A stretch of DNA of 24,808 bases from DATEGZ01 sp035279905 (GTDB lineage: Bacteria > Acidobacteriota > Vicinamibacteria > Vicinamibacterales > SCN-69-37), in the NCBI GenBank assembly GCA_035279905.1, contig DATEGZ010000115.1, positions 1 through 24,808 of the forward strand, in the 5' to 3' direction. Both the position numbers and the translations under genes were made by a program. Below, piece by piece: positions 1-7,760 of the stretch (its first letter is position 1; each line of letters starts with the position of its first letter). A model generated the notes under the pieces. It was not told where the DNA came from. It was given only the letters and a program-made list of their open reading frames with translations, and ran no database searches.

Positions 1-34
1 GTCGGAGTACATGGACCTGGTCCACCTTGAGCAT
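1..34 (-). CDS. istA: IS21-family transposase IstA, N-terminal end only
   Basis: An ATG at 34-32 on the minus strand opens a frame reading MLKVDQVHVLR before the window ends. This matches the usual beginning of IS21-family IstA proteins (MLKVDQ/MLTVDQ, then I/L-R). A GGGAGG purine run sits directly against the start. Just upstream lie two copies of a 20-base direct repeat, as expected for the multiple terminal repeats of IS21 elements. IstA is the DDE transposase that acts with the ATPase IstB. Only eleven codons are visible, so identity rests on the short N-terminus plus the repeats. Whether the element is intact cannot be judged. Confidence 0.5.
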   Translation of the reverse strand, partial: MLKVDQVHVLR

Positions 35-90
35 CCTCCCAGCGGACCCGAAGCTCGACGCTTCGGCAAGCCCGCTATCAGGCCTCCGGG

Positions 91-133
91 TGGATCACTT
101 TCTGAACGGCGACTGGATCACTTTCCGAGCGGC
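91..133. repeat. Tandem terminal repeats of an IS21-like element
   Basis: Two copies of tggatcacttt followed by c(t/c)ga(a/g)cggc lie at 91-110 and 114-133. They match at 18 of 20 bases and have a 23-base period. They lie 57-99 bases upstream of the istA start. IS21-family ends typically carry several such repeats that bind the transposase. The outer end of the element is probably close to 133-140, but I cannot fix the terminal dinucleotide or a target duplication. Confidence 0.45.
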
Positions 134-212
134 GCGTCCACTAGGTGCCGCGAGATGTTCGAAGACTTGCGGGAGCGACACAAGACATCTGAGTTCGTGT
201 TCTTGGAAATGT

Positions 213-233
213 CTCTGTCTTTTGAAGACAAAG
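213..233 (-). terminator. Hairpin downstream of the lanthipeptide operon, possible terminator
   Basis: A 21-base inverted repeat (ctctgtctt, ttg, aagacaaag on the plus strand) forms a 9-bp stem with one G-T pair and a 3-base loop. It lies about 160 bases past the C39 peptidase stop in the direction of transcription. There is no clear run of T after it, so it could end or stabilise the lan transcript but is not a textbook intrinsic terminator. Confidence 0.3.
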
Positions 234-270
234 TTCGCTCAACTGAGCTTCTTGCAGATGCGCTCCAGCT

Positions 271-285
271 CAGGTCTTAGACCTG
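271..285. promoter_or_regulatory. Perfect 7-bp inverted repeat (caggtct-t-agacctg)
   Basis: The 15-base sequence caggtcttagacctg is a perfect palindrome around one central base. It lies between the C39 stop and the IS21 end, in sequence with no convincing reading frame. It could be a protein-binding site or a small hairpin. No function can be assigned. Confidence 0.25.
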
Positions 286-390
286 CCACGCGTCAGTTGC
301 CCGTCTACATGAGACTCCGCAAGGTTCGGTCCAGGGCGGCCTAGGTAGATCGCTGCGACGTTGATTCGCATGCGGGTGTTGGTGGCACAC

Positions 391-822
391 TCATTTTGGT
401 CGGGGCCGGCACCTTCGATCGGCGGCGAAGACCAATGCGACACCTGAAAAGCTCTTCCCGGCGTCGAACAGCGACAACGAACGAACTCCACGAGCCGGGT
501 CCAAGATGCGAACTCGCGAACGGGTAGCGCGTTGAAGCACTACAAAATGCTTGTTTTGCCAATGAAGAATCGAAAAGGGAGGCAGTGCAATCAGTTCATT
601 CGCGTGGATCTGCCCACCGCGGCATCTGAGGCCATAGGATCGAGCCACTTCAAGGATAGCGGCCGCACTTGTGCCATCTGACGCCATTGGAAGCCGGCCG
701 ACTAGTTCATCGAGGGACACTTTGTAGCCCAAGTACTTGAGAACCATTGTCAAAGCAGCCGGCCCGCATTCGGTTCGATTCCTCTGTTGAACGAAGATCC
801 GCGCGGTTGCTTCGCCAGGCAT
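391..822 (-). CDS. Stand-alone C39 peptidase, double-glycine leader protease
   Basis: This is a cysteine protease of the peptidase C39 family, the domain that cuts bacteriocin leaders after Gly-Gly. From the ATG at 822 the protein has 143 residues, just the size of the protease domain alone. The triad is visible: Cys19 in TECGPAAL, His92 in NKHFVVL and Asp108 in RILDPARG. The oxyanion Gln13 stands six residues before the Cys. GGAGG lies four bases before the ATG, favouring it over the TTG one codon upstream. In most systems this domain is fused to an ABC transporter (LanT). Here the frame stops right after the domain and no membrane or ATPase part follows before the IS21 end. Last gene of the lan set, 123 bases after lanB, it most likely processes the GG-type precursor encoded at 5862-6068. 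A truncated LanT is the alternative. Confidence 0.85.
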   Translation of the reverse strand: MPGEATARIFVQQRNRTECGPAALTMVLKYLGYKVSLDELVGRLPMASDGTSAAAILEVARSYGLRCRGGQIHANELIALPPFSILHWQNKHFVVLQRATRSRVRILDPARGVRSLSLFDAGKSFSGVALVFAADRRCRPRPK

Positions 823-944
823 CAACCCTCCGATTTGTGACTAACCAACCACCCTGCTGAAGTAGCCAACCACCGGGAGTCGAGTGGCCTCGGCGCCAGC
901 TCAGTTCGAAAACGTGACGCGGACCTTCTGGACAGGCTCGCCAT

Positions 945-3900
945 TCAGGAAGCCTGCGGCCTATTTGCCAAGCCTCGATAGATCCTGCCAAGAAAATCGT
1001 AAATCAAGAATTCCTCAGCTGTCGAAGCTGCGCGCAACATCCGGTTCACGTGCATGTGAGCAAACGAAGACACGAGGTCTGGCAGAGACGCGGTCAGCGC
1101 ACCACGTCGGTTCAATTCTGCCAGCCTACTTTGGGCCAACCGAAATGACAGCGACCGGCGCTCTAGAACCTGCTTCACGCTTGGGGAGCTTGAACTATCC
1201 GTGCGGTCCTCCAGGATACGATCGAGATCCGGCACCACCTCCCGAAACCTCAGTCCCAGCTTGCGTCCAAGGCCCGGCTGCACGGACAGTTTTGCCTCAT
1301 AATTCTGCCGCATCCTTTCAATGAGGGACTGTCGGTCCTGCAGCGCGAGCGCGAAGTCAGACAATAGTGTATCGACACCGATCAGGGCGAGTTCCCAGCG
1401 CCGATCTAGGCCATCGGCAGTGAGGTCGCTCAGAAGGTCTACGACGGCCAGGCTATCCGCGGCAAAGACGTCCTCCGCCACTTCCATCGCTTCAAAACCA
1501 CCGTATCTCTCGATTTCTCGATGGTAGGTGTCCAGTTCGAACTTCCACAACAGTCTTCTGTCGACTAGACGTGAACCGAGTTCTGTGACTGCCTCTGAAA
1601 GGGCCTGCTGCTGTCCACGACCCGGGCCTTGAAGCCGAACGCGGAGATGCACGTATGGATCTCCGTAGCGCACAAAGAACCACCGCGTGATTAGTCCAGT
1701 AGCCGTTTTCGCCTGGAGCCACAGGCGCAATTCCCCGGCTAGATATTCATCAAGGGTCGCGCTTCCACCATAGAGCTTCAGGAATTGCCAGGATCCTCCT
1801 GGAGGAACAAGCCTGTCAGCATAACGATTCACGAGAATTGTTGGGGGCCTTGTTGGTGTCGTCGCTGTCGATGCGGCCTCTCGATGCGGTAACTCAGAGT
1901 TCGCCTTAACAAAGGGCACAATGATCTCATGCGCAAAGAGTCCTTCCGGCCCGCGCACGACCAAGTCTTGAGGCGACGGATACATTTCGACGAGAGTACA
2001 GGCAGCGCCAGGCTTAAGAAGTGGTAAGAAGGCTGCAACGCTAAGTGGGTTGTCCAGATCAACCGGAAGCTCGTTGTCCCATTCAGAGAACAGTATCCAG
2101 CGCGGCAGCTTGCGCTGTTCTCGAAGTATCTGAAGCGACGAGAAGGCAGACTGCGCTGGCAACTTCCGCAAATGATCCGTCTCAGCCTCAGAGAGCCGCC
2201 ATCTCGCTCGAGCTACGACCGTATTTCCTATGCGGATCCTCGGTAGCGCCTTCAGCGAAGTGAGCGAACCCCAGTGGAAGCGTGGCAATCCGATGCCCTC
2301 ATGTTGCAAGAGACCGAGAAACCTGTAAGCTGGCGCCAATCGGGGGTTGTCGATGGAATGTGCTGACGTTAGACGCGGAATAACTCGGCATCCGAGGCGC
2401 TGGGATCGAACAATAATTCGTGACGCCTGATCCACGGTCACGATGAGATCTGAGATTGGCAGTTGACGGTCTACTGGTGCTCCGGACCTTCCCAGATACG
2501 GGATCTCATAGTTGCGGAGTGTCGGCCTGTACAAGACGTTTCCCAGCCTTCCCTCCGGCAGGTGCACGATCTCGGCGAACACCACATCAGGTGTCAGCGC
2601 TTCCTCCTGCTGCAAGTGCTTCTTGACCCACTTGTCGATCTCAGGGTCAACGGCGCAGAACCGGCCTAGCAGCCGAGCTCCAGAAGGACCATCGCATGAG
2701 CGCAGTAGGATGTGACAGGATCCTTGACGCAATGCGTCAGGGGAGTGGGCGACTAAGGTTGCATGAACCGCAAATGCGTCAGGCAGCGGAGCGCTTGCCA
2801 GTTGTTCGGGCAAATCGTCTTCGTCGATCACAAGCTCGCCACCAGGCCCGTGCGCCCACTCCACGACTTTCTCGAGCAGGTACGGACTTTCAGCATCGCC
2901 GCTCGATCGAGATTGCTTTGGCAAGAGATTGAGGCCACGAAGTACCGCGGATCCCCGGGAATAGCTCAAACTGCCAAACCCAATGCCCGCGTCTTCATCA
3001 ACGGCCTCCAGCAACGGCACCCAGGCTCGCTCGTAGCGCGCAACAAAGGCGCTGCGGAAGTCCTCGAGCTCCGGTGACGGCGGCCGGCGCGGGAATCTCA
3101 TGATGATTCTGACTGCGTCTTTCAGGGCCGCCACGATGCTTCCGTTGAGCACGCCAGCGTCCAAAGGCTTCACCATGTCGACCTGGATCAATTTCGATCG
3201 GTCAATTGCCGCAGGCAATGGCGTCAGCTCATCTGCCACCGCATCGAATTGGGACGGCAGCTGCTCGGGGTTCGCTGCGTCGATGGCGCACAGTCGCTTC
3301 TGAACGTTGCGAAGTGTTTTGCCTATCTCGGCCCCGAAAGGCGTGGGTGGAAGCGCGGACACAATATCTTCGATCGGATCGATTCCGGTGACTGGCGGAG
3401 CGATCGAAGGCACCAACACATCCGCGTCGATAAGGTCGGAGATGAACTCCTGCGCTTCACTCTTGGTGATTGCGTTTGGTGGCGAAGCGTCGAGAATCAC
3501 CTGGACGAGCGAGTCGAAACTTGCTCCGACGCGAGCCGCTTGAATGGCTTCGTCGAGACATGCAGTGCGCACGACCTTGACGAGGTGGTGCGATCGCTTA
3601 GAAGCGGCAATGCGCGTTTCGATGAAATGACAAGCGTCTCCAGCGACGTGCAGGCTCGAGTTCGCGTAGTAGTGGACGTTTGTACGCAGCTCCGGCATGC
3701 GACAAAGCGCCGTCGTGAGCTCCGATAGATACTCAAAGTCTAGACGCAGTGATGTGCGGTATCGGTCTCTCCCCGCCAACAACAAGTCGTTCGCGACATT
3801 CGGTTGGTCGGTCAGAATTCCGATCGAGCAGCCTGAGAATAGCCCAAAGGGAGTTGCTCTAGATGACATGCGGGCGAGATACCGCACAAGGGCTGCTTCA

Positions 3901-4211
3901 ATACGACGTCCTTTCCTTCCCTCGGGTTCGCGGTCCCACTCACTCAACGAGGCTGCAAGCGACGGCGACGCGACGAATAGAGCCAGTCGGATGTGCGGCT
4001 CGTCAATGATCGTTTTCAGGGAGGCACGAAGGACCTCAATTCGTGCACGCCACGCCTCAGTCGTGGTCAATTCAAGACTGCCCGGAGTTTGCGACAATCC
4101 ACTAGCCCACTTCTCCAAGGTCTCAACAGGCAGCGTTGGCGTCCGAAGGACAAAGAACCCTGACGCTTCAAACTGATCGGCCGAACTGTCGAACGGCGGG
4201 TGAAGTTTCAT
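945..4211 (-). CDS. lanB: Class I lanthipeptide dehydratase LanB, full length
   Basis: LanB dehydrates Ser and Thr of the precursor core to Dha and Dhb. It glutamylates the side chain using glutamyl-tRNA and then eliminates glutamate. The 1088-residue protein has both domains in one chain, slightly longer than NisB (993). The N-terminal lantibiotic dehydratase domain includes the family signature RMSSRATPFGLFSG at residues 114-127. The SpaB_C/elimination domain starts near residue 807 (SWQFLKLYGG), with WFFVRYGDPYVHLR at 844-857 and HMHVNR at 1052-1057, which hold the conserved Arg and His of that active site. The ATG start fits the family N-terminus (FFVLRTPTLP at 19-28). A strong Shine-Dalgarno is lacking. 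The gene lies 85 bases after lanC and in the same direction, so co-transcription is likely. Thiopeptide or PEARL relatives are split or lack one domain, which argues for a true lanthipeptide enzyme. Confidence 0.93.
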   Translation of the reverse strand: MKLHPPFDSSADQFEASGFFVLRTPTLPVETLEKWASGLSQTPGSLELTTTEAWRARIEVLRASLKTIIDEPHIRLALFVASPSLAASLSEWDREPEGRKGRRIEAALVRYLARMSSRATPFGLFSGCSIGILTDQPNVANDLLLAGRDRYRTSLRLDFEYLSELTTALCRMPELRTNVHYYANSSLHVAGDACHFIETRIAASKRSHHLVKVVRTACLDEAIQAARVGASFDSLVQVILDASPPNAITKSEAQEFISDLIDADVLVPSIAPPVTGIDPIEDIVSALPPTPFGAEIGKTLRNVQKRLCAIDAANPEQLPSQFDAVADELTPLPAAIDRSKLIQVDMVKPLDAGVLNGSIVAALKDAVRIIMRFPRRPPSPELEDFRSAFVARYERAWVPLLEAVDEDAGIGFGSLSYSRGSAVLRGLNLLPKQSRSSGDAESPYLLEKVVEWAHGPGGELVIDEDDLPEQLASAPLPDAFAVHATLVAHSPDALRQGSCHILLRSCDGPSGARLLGRFCAVDPEIDKWVKKHLQQEEALTPDVVFAEIVHLPEGRLGNVLYRPTLRNYEIPYLGRSGAPVDRQLPISDLIVTVDQASRIIVRSQRLGCRVIPRLTSAHSIDNPRLAPAYRFLGLLQHEGIGLPRFHWGSLTSLKALPRIRIGNTVVARARWRLSEAETDHLRKLPAQSAFSSLQILREQRKLPRWILFSEWDNELPVDLDNPLSVAAFLPLLKPGAACTLVEMYPSPQDLVVRGPEGLFAHEIIVPFVKANSELPHREAASTATTPTRPPTILVNRYADRLVPPGGSWQFLKLYGGSATLDEYLAGELRLWLQAKTATGLITRWFFVRYGDPYVHLRVRLQGPGRGQQQALSEAVTELGSRLVDRRLLWKFELDTYHREIERYGGFEAMEVAEDVFAADSLAVVDLLSDLTADGLDRRWELALIGVDTLLSDFALALQDRQSLIERMRQNYEAKLSVQPGLGRKLGLRFREVVPDLDRILEDRTDSSSSPSVKQVLERRSLSFRLAQSRLAELNRRGALTASLPDLVSSFAHMHVNRMLRAASTAEEFLIYDFLGRIYRGLANRPQAS

Positions 4212-4296
4212 CGCAGTCCCGAAACCTACTTCAGCCAGGCTTCACAACGGCCGACCGAACTTTGTTTGACGCATCGTGGAGACGCTGTGCGTGACC

Positions 4297-5526
4297 TTAG
4301 GAGCCCACGAGCAAGAGGCGATCCCATCCCGGCTCAAAGTCACTTGCTCCAGCCAAAAGAGCCAACCCAATGCCGACAGTGCCATTGAGAAACGTTGTGT
4401 CGGAATGATACGGTGGGTCCGAGTCTGTCCGATATTGAAAGAACCCGTCGATACCAACTCCAGGCCGCCTTAACGCTATGCTTCGCTCGTACCAGGCGTT
4501 CGCTGCTTGCCGAAACCTGAGGTCATGTGTGCTCTGATAGACGCGGTTGAAAATGTGCGCAACGCCGAGCGCACCATGACAGAGTGCAGAGTCGCGAACG
4601 CTGTAATGATCGACCGGCCATTCGAGACACCGTTCGAGTAGGCCCAACGCCCACGCGTGCGACCCGTGGTCGTTCGCACGCAAACTGGTGTTTAAGACAA
4701 CAAGACCGATTCCCAGATCGCCGTAGCACCAACCCACCCGCGACTCCGGCTGGTATCCTCCGGGCTCGACCCACGATCCGAAACGCGTTTCCGCTGAAGC
4801 CGGACGCTCACTTGATCGCAGCCACGCCAGGGCTCCGTGCAGGAGCCGGGTTGCGATCTCGTTCTCAACATTCCTTTGATGAACGAGGCCCAGGAAGGCA
4901 ATTACTCCCGGCACGCCGTGAGCAACGCCGAGATTGTAGTGGGCAGTCGACCGCTCCCCATGATTCTCCCTTGGGGGCGACAACCACGCAATTCCCTCGG
5001 GATGGGCCTCGGACATCTTTTCGAGGTGACGAACGATCAAACTGACGGCCCGACGCGACAGATCTCTGTCAGGTCGTTCGAGAAAATACACTCCGATCCC
5101 GACGAGGCCGTTGATCAGATCGAACGATCCTGACCAGTTCGTCTGTTCCAGGTAGTGGATAAGTACGGCATCAATTTCTTCTAGCTCATCTGCATCGGAC
5201 TGTAGAGGATCACCGGCCCGTCGCGTCATGTCCATCACGTGTTGGATGGTCCACCCGACTCCTGCCAATCCGCCGAAGAGCCACGGGGCCCGCAGACCTT
5301 TCTCTGCGAGCTCACCTACGGCCATGTTGAGGTACTCCACGGCCCTCGCACTCCACTGGCTACGGCCATCCGCCACCCGAAGATAGCAGCACAGGAGCGC
5401 TAGATCTGACAGTACTAGAATTGACGAACTGCCGTTGCTTAGACGAGTAGAGTGCTCCGCGAGCCGTCGGACCCCGTCCAGAACCGTACCGCGCGCTGGC
5501 TGTTCGATCACCGCTTGCCACGCCAT
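4297..5526 (-). CDS. lanC: Lanthionine synthetase C-like cyclase LanC
   Basis: LanC joins Cys thiols to Dha/Dhb to form lanthionine and methyllanthionine rings. It is a zinc enzyme with an alpha/alpha toroid fold. From the ATG at 5526 it has 409 residues, normal for the family. The zinc ligands are Cys267 (GWCYGDLG), Cys316 and His317 (CHGALGVAH). Counterparts of NisC catalytic residues are visible: Asp136 (SFDLINGLVGIG), His203 (GVAHGVPG) and Arg263 just before the WCYG motif. The C-terminal TFLNGTVGIGLAL repeat is typical. A TTG at 5547 could give seven more residues, and neither start has a clear ribosome site. The gene follows the precursor gene after 335 bases from this ATG and precedes lanB by 85 bases. 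All catalytic residues are present, so it should be active. Confidence 0.93.
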   Translation of the reverse strand: MAWQAVIEQPARGTVLDGVRRLAEHSTRLSNGSSSILVLSDLALLCCYLRVADGRSQWSARAVEYLNMAVGELAEKGLRAPWLFGGLAGVGWTIQHVMDMTRRAGDPLQSDADELEEIDAVLIHYLEQTNWSGSFDLINGLVGIGVYFLERPDRDLSRRAVSLIVRHLEKMSEAHPEGIAWLSPPRENHGERSTAHYNLGVAHGVPGVIAFLGLVHQRNVENEIATRLLHGALAWLRSSERPASAETRFGSWVEPGGYQPESRVGWCYGDLGIGLVVLNTSLRANDHGSHAWALGLLERCLEWPVDHYSVRDSALCHGALGVAHIFNRVYQSTHDLRFRQAANAWYERSIALRRPGVGIDGFFQYRTDSDPPYHSDTTFLNGTVGIGLALLAGASDFEPGWDRLLLVGS

Positions 5527-5861
5527 GAACGAGCACCGTTTCGTCAACCGCTTCAGACTTCGGCGAGTGTGGTTCGGTTCAGCGCCACGAGCCGAGAAGA
5601 GAACCTAGCGCAGAGGTTACCGGCTGCTAACCCACCGCCTCGTCCAATGGCGAGAAGTTGTTTCCCTCGTAGCGAGGATTCACGCGCGATTCATGAGACA
5701 CCACTATGAGGCACCGCGGTTGGCGCCGGGCACCACGCATGATTGGTGCACTGTCGATCCGCGATGCCTCACACACAGCCCACTCTATCCGACCTGGGAC
5801 ACCCCCAGGCAGAACAACAGCTACGAAGCGATGCCTGCTGAAAGCCTTGTCATGGTGCAAC
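5527..5861 (-). other. Precursor-to-lanC intergenic region with small hairpin
   Basis: About 335 bases separate the precursor stop from the lanC ATG. A 17-base hairpin (6-bp stem cctggg/cccagg, 5-base loop) lies at 5793-5809, 53 bases past the precursor stop. It has no T-run. Such a hairpin after a precursor gene can lower read-through so that more peptide than enzyme is made. That role is inferred here. A 116-codon frame at 5627-5977 overlaps the precursor gene in another frame, is Arg/Pro-rich, and is not convincing as a gene. Confidence 0.3.
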
Positions 5862-6068
5862 CTAGGGGCAAGTGCACGGCTGCTTGTCGCAGGTCGTGAA
5901 ACACGAGCACGTGGACTGACCGTCTGTACAAAGAACCGATGTACAGGTAAGGGTATCGCCACCTCTGACGCCCTCAAGGACTACGTCATCCAGGTCTCGA
6001 ATAGCCACTTTCTTCAAACGCAGCTCTGGCTTTCGGGCTTTCGCTGCCGACTTGTTCTTATCTTCCAT
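5862..6068 (-). CDS. lanA: Class I lanthipeptide precursor peptide with GG leader
   Basis: This 68-residue peptide is the likely substrate of the LanB, LanC and C39 proteins encoded downstream. The leader (1-37) is charged and Cys-free. It contains LKKVAIRDLDDVVLEGVRGG at 18-37, which combines an FNLD-like segment (IRDLD) for LanB binding with a double-glycine cut site. The 31-residue core (38-68) has 7 Cys and 11 Ser/Thr. Five of the seven Cys directly follow a Ser or Thr (TC four times, SC once), and the core ends in CTCP. At most seven rings can form, so four or more Ser/Thr remain free or dehydrated. The ATG at 6068 is chosen over the one at 6089 because GGAGGT lies four bases upstream of it. 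A sigma-70-like promoter lies further upstream. I do not recognise a named homologue. Confidence 0.88.
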   Translation of the reverse strand: MEDKNKSAAKARKPELRLKKVAIRDLDDVVLEGVRGGDTLTCTSVLCTDGQSTCSCFTTCDKQPCTCP

Positions 6069-6072
6069 GTTG

Positions 6073-6078
6073 ACCTCC
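6073..6078 (-). promoter_or_regulatory. Ribosome binding site that sets the lanA start
   Basis: GGAGGT on the minus strand is followed by CAAC and the ATG at 6068. It lies inside the longer possible frame that starts at 6089. This places the true precursor start at 6068. Confidence 0.75.
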
Positions 6079-6139
6079 GACTGGCGCATTGGATAGACAA
6101 CAGCCGTTCACTGACGACTTACGAATTGGGGGGCTGTGC

Positions 6140-6173
6140 GAGACTACACGGTTAGGTCTCACGTGTCAACGTG
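6140..6173 (-). promoter_or_regulatory. Putative lanA promoter with overlapping inverted repeats
   Basis: On the minus strand a perfect TTGACA (6169-6164) is followed by exactly 17 bases and TAGTCT (6146-6141), which keeps the key T, A and final T of a -10 box. The predicted start is near 6134, giving a leader of about 66 bases. Two inverted repeats overlap it: cacgt-gtca-acgtg at 6160-6173 covers the -35, and gagac-N11-gtctc at 6140-6160 covers the spacer and the -10. They could be operator sites. No regulator gene is recognised in the window. Confidence 0.5.
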
Positions 6174-6645
6174 GACAGACTGAAAGACCGAGCCTGCTAG
6201 AGCTTGAGACGCGTATGAGGATATGTTCAACGAAGAGTGAGACTTCTCTTTGCCGTGGCAAGCGAGCACGGAAGTATTTCAGCCACCCACCAGTTCGGTC
6301 TCGCGCTTCGGCGAAGGTCGGCGGCGCGCGGATTGGTGGCGCGGCCGTCGGGTGATCGAAGCCACCCGGGCCTCCATCTCACCGGCGAGGAAGTCAACTG
6401 CCCGGGGACTGCCGGCCGCCTTGGGTCTTGGCACCCGCGCCCCAATCATGACGCGACTGCCGAATGGCCTCGCAACGGGTGACCAGTCTCCGATGGAGAA
6501 CGCTACTTGACCCCTGCGGCTGGTTCGCAACATTTGAGGATTCCTCCCACCAATAGGGATAGACTGTGGTAGTGCACGGGCGCGGCCTGGCCAGTCTTAG
6601 CCAACGCTACGCCTCCTTGCGTCCATCCTTGAGAGCAAAGACCGT
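6174..6645. other. Non-coding divergent region between lanA and ompH-like gene
   Basis: About 470 bases separate the lanA promoter from the plus-strand ompH-like start. Frames of 70-88 codons exist on both strands (for example 6279-6533 minus), but they are Arg/Pro/Ala-rich, resemble no family I know and overlap each other. A TTGAGG at 6534 and TAGACT near 6561 lie upstream of the ompH-like gene with a long 20-base spacing, so they make only a weak promoter candidate. Confidence 0.3.
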
Positions 6646-7278
6646 ATGGTGCGCCTGACGTTTTCGACCGCTGTGCTGACTCTTGTCGCAGGCTTGGCGT
6701 TTGCCCAGAATCCGCCGCCGCAGACTCCGCCTGGACAGGCAACTGCGCCGACGCAGACGCCGAAGCCGCCGGCGCTTCCAGTTGGGCAGGCACAACCGAC
6801 TCCAGCACCCTTTCCCCCAGATGCCAAGATTGGGTTCATTGACATGCAGGTCATCGTTTCAGGCTCGAAGCTCGGCAAGGTCGCCTCGGAACGCATGAAG
6901 GCCCTGACCGACCAGCGAGACGCCGACCTGAGCTCGAAAAGCAAGCAGATGCAGGCACTCCAGCAGGAAATCCAAACGCAGGGGTCCGTCCTGAGCGCCG
7001 CTGCTCTGGCGCAGAAGAACAGCGACCTCGACAAACTCCAGCGCGCCGGCCAGTTCGCGCAGCAGGACTGGGCCGCGCAGGTCGACACGCTCGACAAACA
7101 GCTGCTCGAGGATTTTCAGGCCAAAGTCTTGCCGGTACTCGAAAACGTGCGCGCCGAGATGGGCCTCTTGGCGATCTTCACTTCGAACCAGTCCGGAGCC
7201 CTCGCGATTCATCCCGGCCTGAATCTTTCGGGCGAAGTTATCAAGCGGCTTGACGCGAAGTACCCGGGCGGCAAATAA
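6646..7278 (+). CDS. OmpH/Skp-family periplasmic chaperone-like protein
   Basis: The 210-residue protein has a signal peptide (residues 1-20, cut after LAFA). A Pro/Gln/Thr-rich linker follows to about residue 62. The OmpH/Skp domain starts at KIGFIDMQVIVSGSKLGKVA (65-84), the usual KIGxVDxQ...S..GK opening. A long charged, Gln-rich coiled coil spans about 90-165, the Skp tentacle helices. Skp holds unfolded outer-membrane proteins in the periplasm. In most genomes skp lies between bamA and lpxD. Here it stands alone on an island beside a lanthipeptide operon, transcribed away from it. A role with the peptide (for example periplasmic holding) is only a guess. The family call is firm; the function is not. 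Confidence 0.85.
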   Translation: MVRLTFSTAVLTLVAGLAFAQNPPPQTPPGQATAPTQTPKPPALPVGQAQPTPAPFPPDAKIGFIDMQVIVSGSKLGKVASERMKALTDQRDADLSSKSKQMQALQQEIQTQGSVLSAAALAQKNSDLDKLQRAGQFAQQDWAAQVDTLDKQLLEDFQAKVLPVLENVRAEMGLLAIFTSNQSGALAIHPGLNLSGEVIKRLDAKYPGGK

Positions 7279-7760
7279 GGCGCGACGCGCGGACGCCGCA
7301 GGTACCCGAATGTGGGTGTTCGACGACCGACGGAATGCTACCCCATTTTCTGCCCTTGAAATCCCCCTACGCCAAGACCGCTCCTGAAGGCGGGATCAAC
7401 CCCTGTGGGTTCCCTGCCTCGGGCGCCGCGGCGCGAGTACCTTGTCACATCAATGCAGGAGCGGGTGGTCCGTCACGTTCTCCAGTCCGGGAGACGCAGT
7501 GAAGGCGAGAGTTCGCAAGGTGATCCGCAACCGGATCAGCTGGGAAAAGGGTGGTCATAAATTCGTGAGTGGCCGCAGTTTCGGTTCTCAAGGCCTACCG
7601 GCACGCCCCCCAGCCGAAAGATGGGATCTCCCGTCATAAGCAATCACAGCGATGGGGTGCCTCTGAACCGGGCGAGAATCTCATAGAATTGTCACTTCGG
7701 CATTGGAATGAAGCCCATCCGAGGACGTGGCGGCCAAGAGCGACAGAGAGGTAACGCCGA
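7279..7760. other. Intergenic region with one hairpin, no gene seen
   Basis: About 480 bases without a supported gene. A hairpin at 7392-7414 (aaccc-ctgt-gggtt, extended by ggg/ccc across a bulge) lies about 115 bases after the ompH-like stop and could end that transcript, although no T-run follows. A short frame at 7442-7639 includes a basic stretch but has no recognisable start signal or homology. Confidence 0.3.

Noticed and set aside
884..1324. 146-codon plus-strand frame and similar frames opposite lanB
   Set aside because: Antisense shadows of the lanB coding sequence with no independent support.
5627..5977. 116-codon minus-strand frame between the precursor and lanC
   Set aside because: It begins inside the precursor gene in another frame, has no ribosome site and no protein-like pattern.
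6279..6533. 84-codon minus-strand frame upstream of the lanA promoter, checked as a second precursor
   Set aside because: No GG leader, no Cys-rich core and Arg-rich composition. No second precursor was found in the island gaps.
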